Source: Dasypus novemcinctus
Lineage: Eukaryota > Chordata > Mammalia > Cingulata > Dasypodidae
Assembly (NCBI RefSeq): GCF_030445035.2
Contig: NC_080673.1
Location: forward strand, 38,064,365-38,128,364
Length of the DNA: 64,000 bases
Direction of reading: 5' to 3'
Shown: one piece after another, positions 61,041 to 64,000 of the stretch
Numbering within the stretch: the first letter of the stretch is position 1
Layout of the letters: the number at the start of each line of letters is the position of its first letter
Made by a program: the position numbers and the translations under genes
The notes under the pieces: generated by a model
Database searches by the model: none
Told to the model about the DNA's origin: nothing
Seen by the model: only the letters and a program-made list of their open reading frames with translations

Positions 61041-63903
61041 CATCTGTCCACAATTATCCCTTCCTCATCACTCAGTACCGGAATTTAGAAAGTAATTGCT
61101 CCAATTTTATTTTGAGTTTTGCTATTCATAGTAATTATAAACTATTTTAAACATGAGCTTGCAAATGCTTTAAGGGTCTTCCACAGTGGCTTATACAATA
61201 CCAGACAAATTCTTAACGGATGGGATGAACAAGTCTTAAATATATTAATTTGCTATCTTGACAATGAGGTCATTTCTATTCATACTTTTATGAGATAGCT
61301 AAACAAATGTGAAACATCCTCTTAGTTATCCAGATGTTGGCCTATTTGTACAACACACGTATCATTTGCCTTTTTAAAAAAACCTGGCAAGGCATTGAGC
61401 AACATGCACACAGTCTTAAAGTGGTGAGTATCAAACTGAGTGAAGTGTTCAGGACAGTGAGGAAGAAGTGCAGCAAGTAATGTGAAGATACACTTTGAGG
61501 TAAATGAGTAAGCTGACAATACAGTTATGTTTGTTATATCTTTTCCCAATTAATTTTTTAACTAAGGCAAACAGGGAGTCATTGTGGACTTTCTTCCCCT
61601 CACAGGTTTTAACAAGGGGCATCTTATTTCCAATGTCCTGTTCTAGCTCACTTGGCCACCTTCCAGAGAGACACCTCTTGGGGTATTCAACAGTAGTGGG
61701 AATGCGGCATTTCTAAAGGTGTTAAGAAGCCTGGGGAGGCACTTTTGTGAAGGGGTATGTACATTTATTTTGACAATAAAAAGCTGTATTAGCAAAGCAA
61801 AATCATGGTAGAAAAAATATTGGGAATAGTAATAATTACTGTTTAGAGGGATGTATAGTCTACAAAATACTAAGATTATCAACAGCAATATAACAATCCA
61901 TTAATTTTATGATTTCTAACTTGTAAAAAATAACATACCACAAAGTAAAAGATAAATTTTCCTTTCAAATTAACTGCAGGGTTTTCCTGAGGAATGTGTT
62001 TTTGAGAGTTTTTACAAACTCAAATTTAGATTTAAGAGAAAAGTCTGCAACTCAGGCTAAACAGATGATAGTTGTTATATATGAGAACTCAATAATTAGA
62101 CAAAGAAATAATTCCTTACATTTCTGAGAGTAGAAGCCAGTCCTCCTTCAGTATTAATGACCTACTTCTCTCAGGGCATGTTCAAAAACTGTTCTTAGAA
62201 TTGGAAAATTTGGGATGGGATTTTTTTCCCCAAGAAATCTACTCTGTGGCCAAATTGTTTGTTAGCCCATTCAAAGGGAAAACAAAAACGCAGTTTCACA
62301 GGAGGTGCTATAAAGCAACATCAATTAAAACACTTCTCTACTTCTATAAAAGCTGTCAAAGTTTTCAGAGATGAAAAACTACTCCAACTAGTTATTTATG
62401 CAGATTAAATATTTTACCACCTTAAAAAAGCACTTGTACTGTTTCTCTGTACAAATATATAATACAGTGCTGTATGTGTTCCATGAAAGGGTAACTCCTA
62501 ATTACCGGATAGAAATACTGTTTTTCCTTGGAGAAATGATTAGCTTGGTTCCTAAGTAAATCTGACGTGTTTCCTTTTGTACACTTTTGGAGCCAGTGTT
62601 TGTAAATGTGGTAAAGTTCTCTTCTAAACTGGCGTGGACTATAGAGCTGTGATTCTTGAATCATTACACAGTGCTCTGTGTTTTTATTTTACTTGGAAAA
62701 GATGTTAGCAGCCCCTTCCTAGATTGAGTCTGTTGTGGCTATATAAAATCTAAATGGAGTTTCATACACCAGTGTATGAAAGCATAATACTTTCATGTTC
62801 TGCCATAGAAGAGAGAATGGATTTTTCCTGTATGAGTCAAAATTAATCACGACATGCAGCAATTAAAAATTGAACTCATAATTTTTGGTCAAAAAGTGAT
62901 CTAAACATGAAGACTAACATTGAAGCTCATTATGTGATTATCCAGGTTTCTACCTATGAAGAGTAAAGACCAACAGCACCTTTCAGCAACCACTTGGGAA
63001 AGTTGAGAAAGCTTCCAATTACAAAATCTCAGGTTTAAAATGTTAACGATCTTTCAAATCAAGCAGTTTCAAAATTTTCCTCTTTTGGATTTGTGGTTAT
63101 TTTAATAATTTTAAATGCTAATACTTTTAAAAGTATCCTTAAAAATTACCTTCCATCATTTAACAGCTCTTCCTTAAAGTCAACAGTTTTGATTTCTAGG
63201 GAACCCAGAAACAATCTAACTTACCTTTGGAGCTAATGGGTAAAATGAAGCTTAACAATGAGGAAGTTTAGATGGGGATGCAAACCCACTCAGAAAAAAA
63301 TCAGATTATTAAGGAGGAGACTTCTGGGAAGCACAGGCACAGTACAAGACCAGGGAGGTCCTCTTATTGGGAAATTTGACAGCGTTTTATATTAAGCAAA
63401 GGGCATTCATTTTACAGTTTAGAAGAGGAAAACTACATGCTTCCTTATTTAAAAGGCACAGCAATTTGTGTATAGTATTACGGATTAAATATGTACTCCA
63501 GACATCTTCCTTTCAATTGTAATTTCTTGGGAAAAGTTTGCAACCACACGGAGACAGAACTCCCGTGACTTCGAGTCACCTGCCCTTTGTCATTTGAACT
63601 ACATTGTGTGTGGACACCCTAATGACTTCTGCAGCAATAACTGGACAGCTCTCTGGAATCCCTGGGAGCGGTACCGCATAGCCAACCCCCTTTCACCTTC
63701 CATTTCGACATAGCCCGCAGGGCACATAGCCATTTATTTTTTTTAAATCTCCCTTAGGCGCACCAGAGCTTTCCTAACTTAAGCTATAAGTTTAAAAATG
63801 GTGTAGAAGAGGAGGGGAAGGTGTCCAGGGGGCGGCTCCCTGGCTCCCGCGGGGAGGGGGGACGGAATGGGAGGGGGCGTCCCCACCGAGTCACACGCAG
63901 TAC

Positions 63904-64000
63904 CTTGTCCGCCTGGGGGCTGATGGGGGTGCCGTATCTGCAGTAGGTCACGAAGTGCTCGCAGTTGTTCCACAGGAGACTGTAGGAGGTCGTGCCCAGC
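63904..64000 (-). CDS. LRAT: LRAT catalytic exon, 3' part (residues 149-180), cut by window end
   Basis: Only the last 97 nt of this exon are in the window, giving one base plus 32 codons. They encode [20 protein letters not shown] and onward to an Asp-Lys at the exon end. NCEHF is the NlpC/P60-superfamily nucleophile motif of LRAT and the HRASLS/PLAAT proteins. Its Cys is codon 161, at 63963-63961, which is the acyl-accepting residue. The His residues that complete the active site lie earlier in the exon, outside the window. The donor is GACAAG|gtactg, in phase with the last exon 4.1 kb downstream. The GC-rich sequence here contrasts with the AT-rich intron. Confidence 0.96.

Larger units (their letters stand above)
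59801..63903 (-). other. LRAT intron between the catalytic and last exons
   Basis: This 4.1-kb intron has canonical gt and ag ends on the minus strand. It holds a worn DAS-SINE at about 60.11-60.5 kb and a MIR at about 60.83-61.04 kb. From 61.05 to 63.75 kb I see nothing assignable. From about 63.8 kb it becomes G-rich where it runs into the catalytic exon. Short open frames in that G-rich end are not supported as genes. Confidence 0.85.

Noticed and set aside
63779-63973. Minus-strand frame starting MEQLRALRD
   Set aside because: It is out of frame with the LRAT coding exon it overlaps. The LRAT frame carries the NCEHF motif and correct splice donor.

Overview
The window is mammalian nuclear DNA and most probably armadillo (Xenarthra). 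It carries at least seven copies of one tRNA-derived SINE with an A-box/B-box head, a tRNA-unrelated body and an A-rich tail. I recognise this as the armadillo DAS-SINE family. Several copies have long, exact target-site duplications. The background is AT-rich with worn ancient repeats (MIR, L2, L1M), as expected of introns and intergenic DNA.

Two protein-coding genes are present, both on the minus strand and both incomplete. RBM46 (germ-cell RNA-binding protein) has three coding exons at 15164-15325, 13794-14261 and 12502-13284. They join in phase to 467 complete codons plus one base, out of about 533 expected. The last coding exon was not found and probably lies before position 1. A CpG island at about 25.05-25.98 kb is the likely RBM46 promoter and first non-coding exon. 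LRAT (lecithin retinol acyltransferase) supplies the 3' end of its catalytic exon at 63904-64000, with the active-site Cys, and its last coding exon at 59648-59800. The order LRAT then RBM46 on one strand matches my recollection of human 4q32.

Between the genes there is no other intact gene. A full-length processed pseudogene of APLP2, copied from the Kunitz-containing splice form, lies at 30099-33580. It has a 10-bp target-site duplication and a remnant poly-A tail, and it carries stops and frameshifts, though one 305-codon stretch stays open. From 44.7 to 51.3 kb there is a nest of retroelements: an older xenarthran-type repeat split by a 4.6-kb, internally deleted L1, which is itself split by a DAS-SINE. 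An old antisense L1M at 53.9-55.4 kb is also split by a SINE.

I found no RNA genes beyond tRNA-like SINE heads, no CRISPR and no new biochemical system. The most informative oddities are the nested insertions, the SINE subfamily deletion, the APLP2 retrocopy with its retained Kunitz cysteines, the tandem units in the L1 5' and 3' regions, and a 74-bp duplication with a hairpin at its edge. Repeat edges without target-site duplications are approximate. Family names were assigned by eye.
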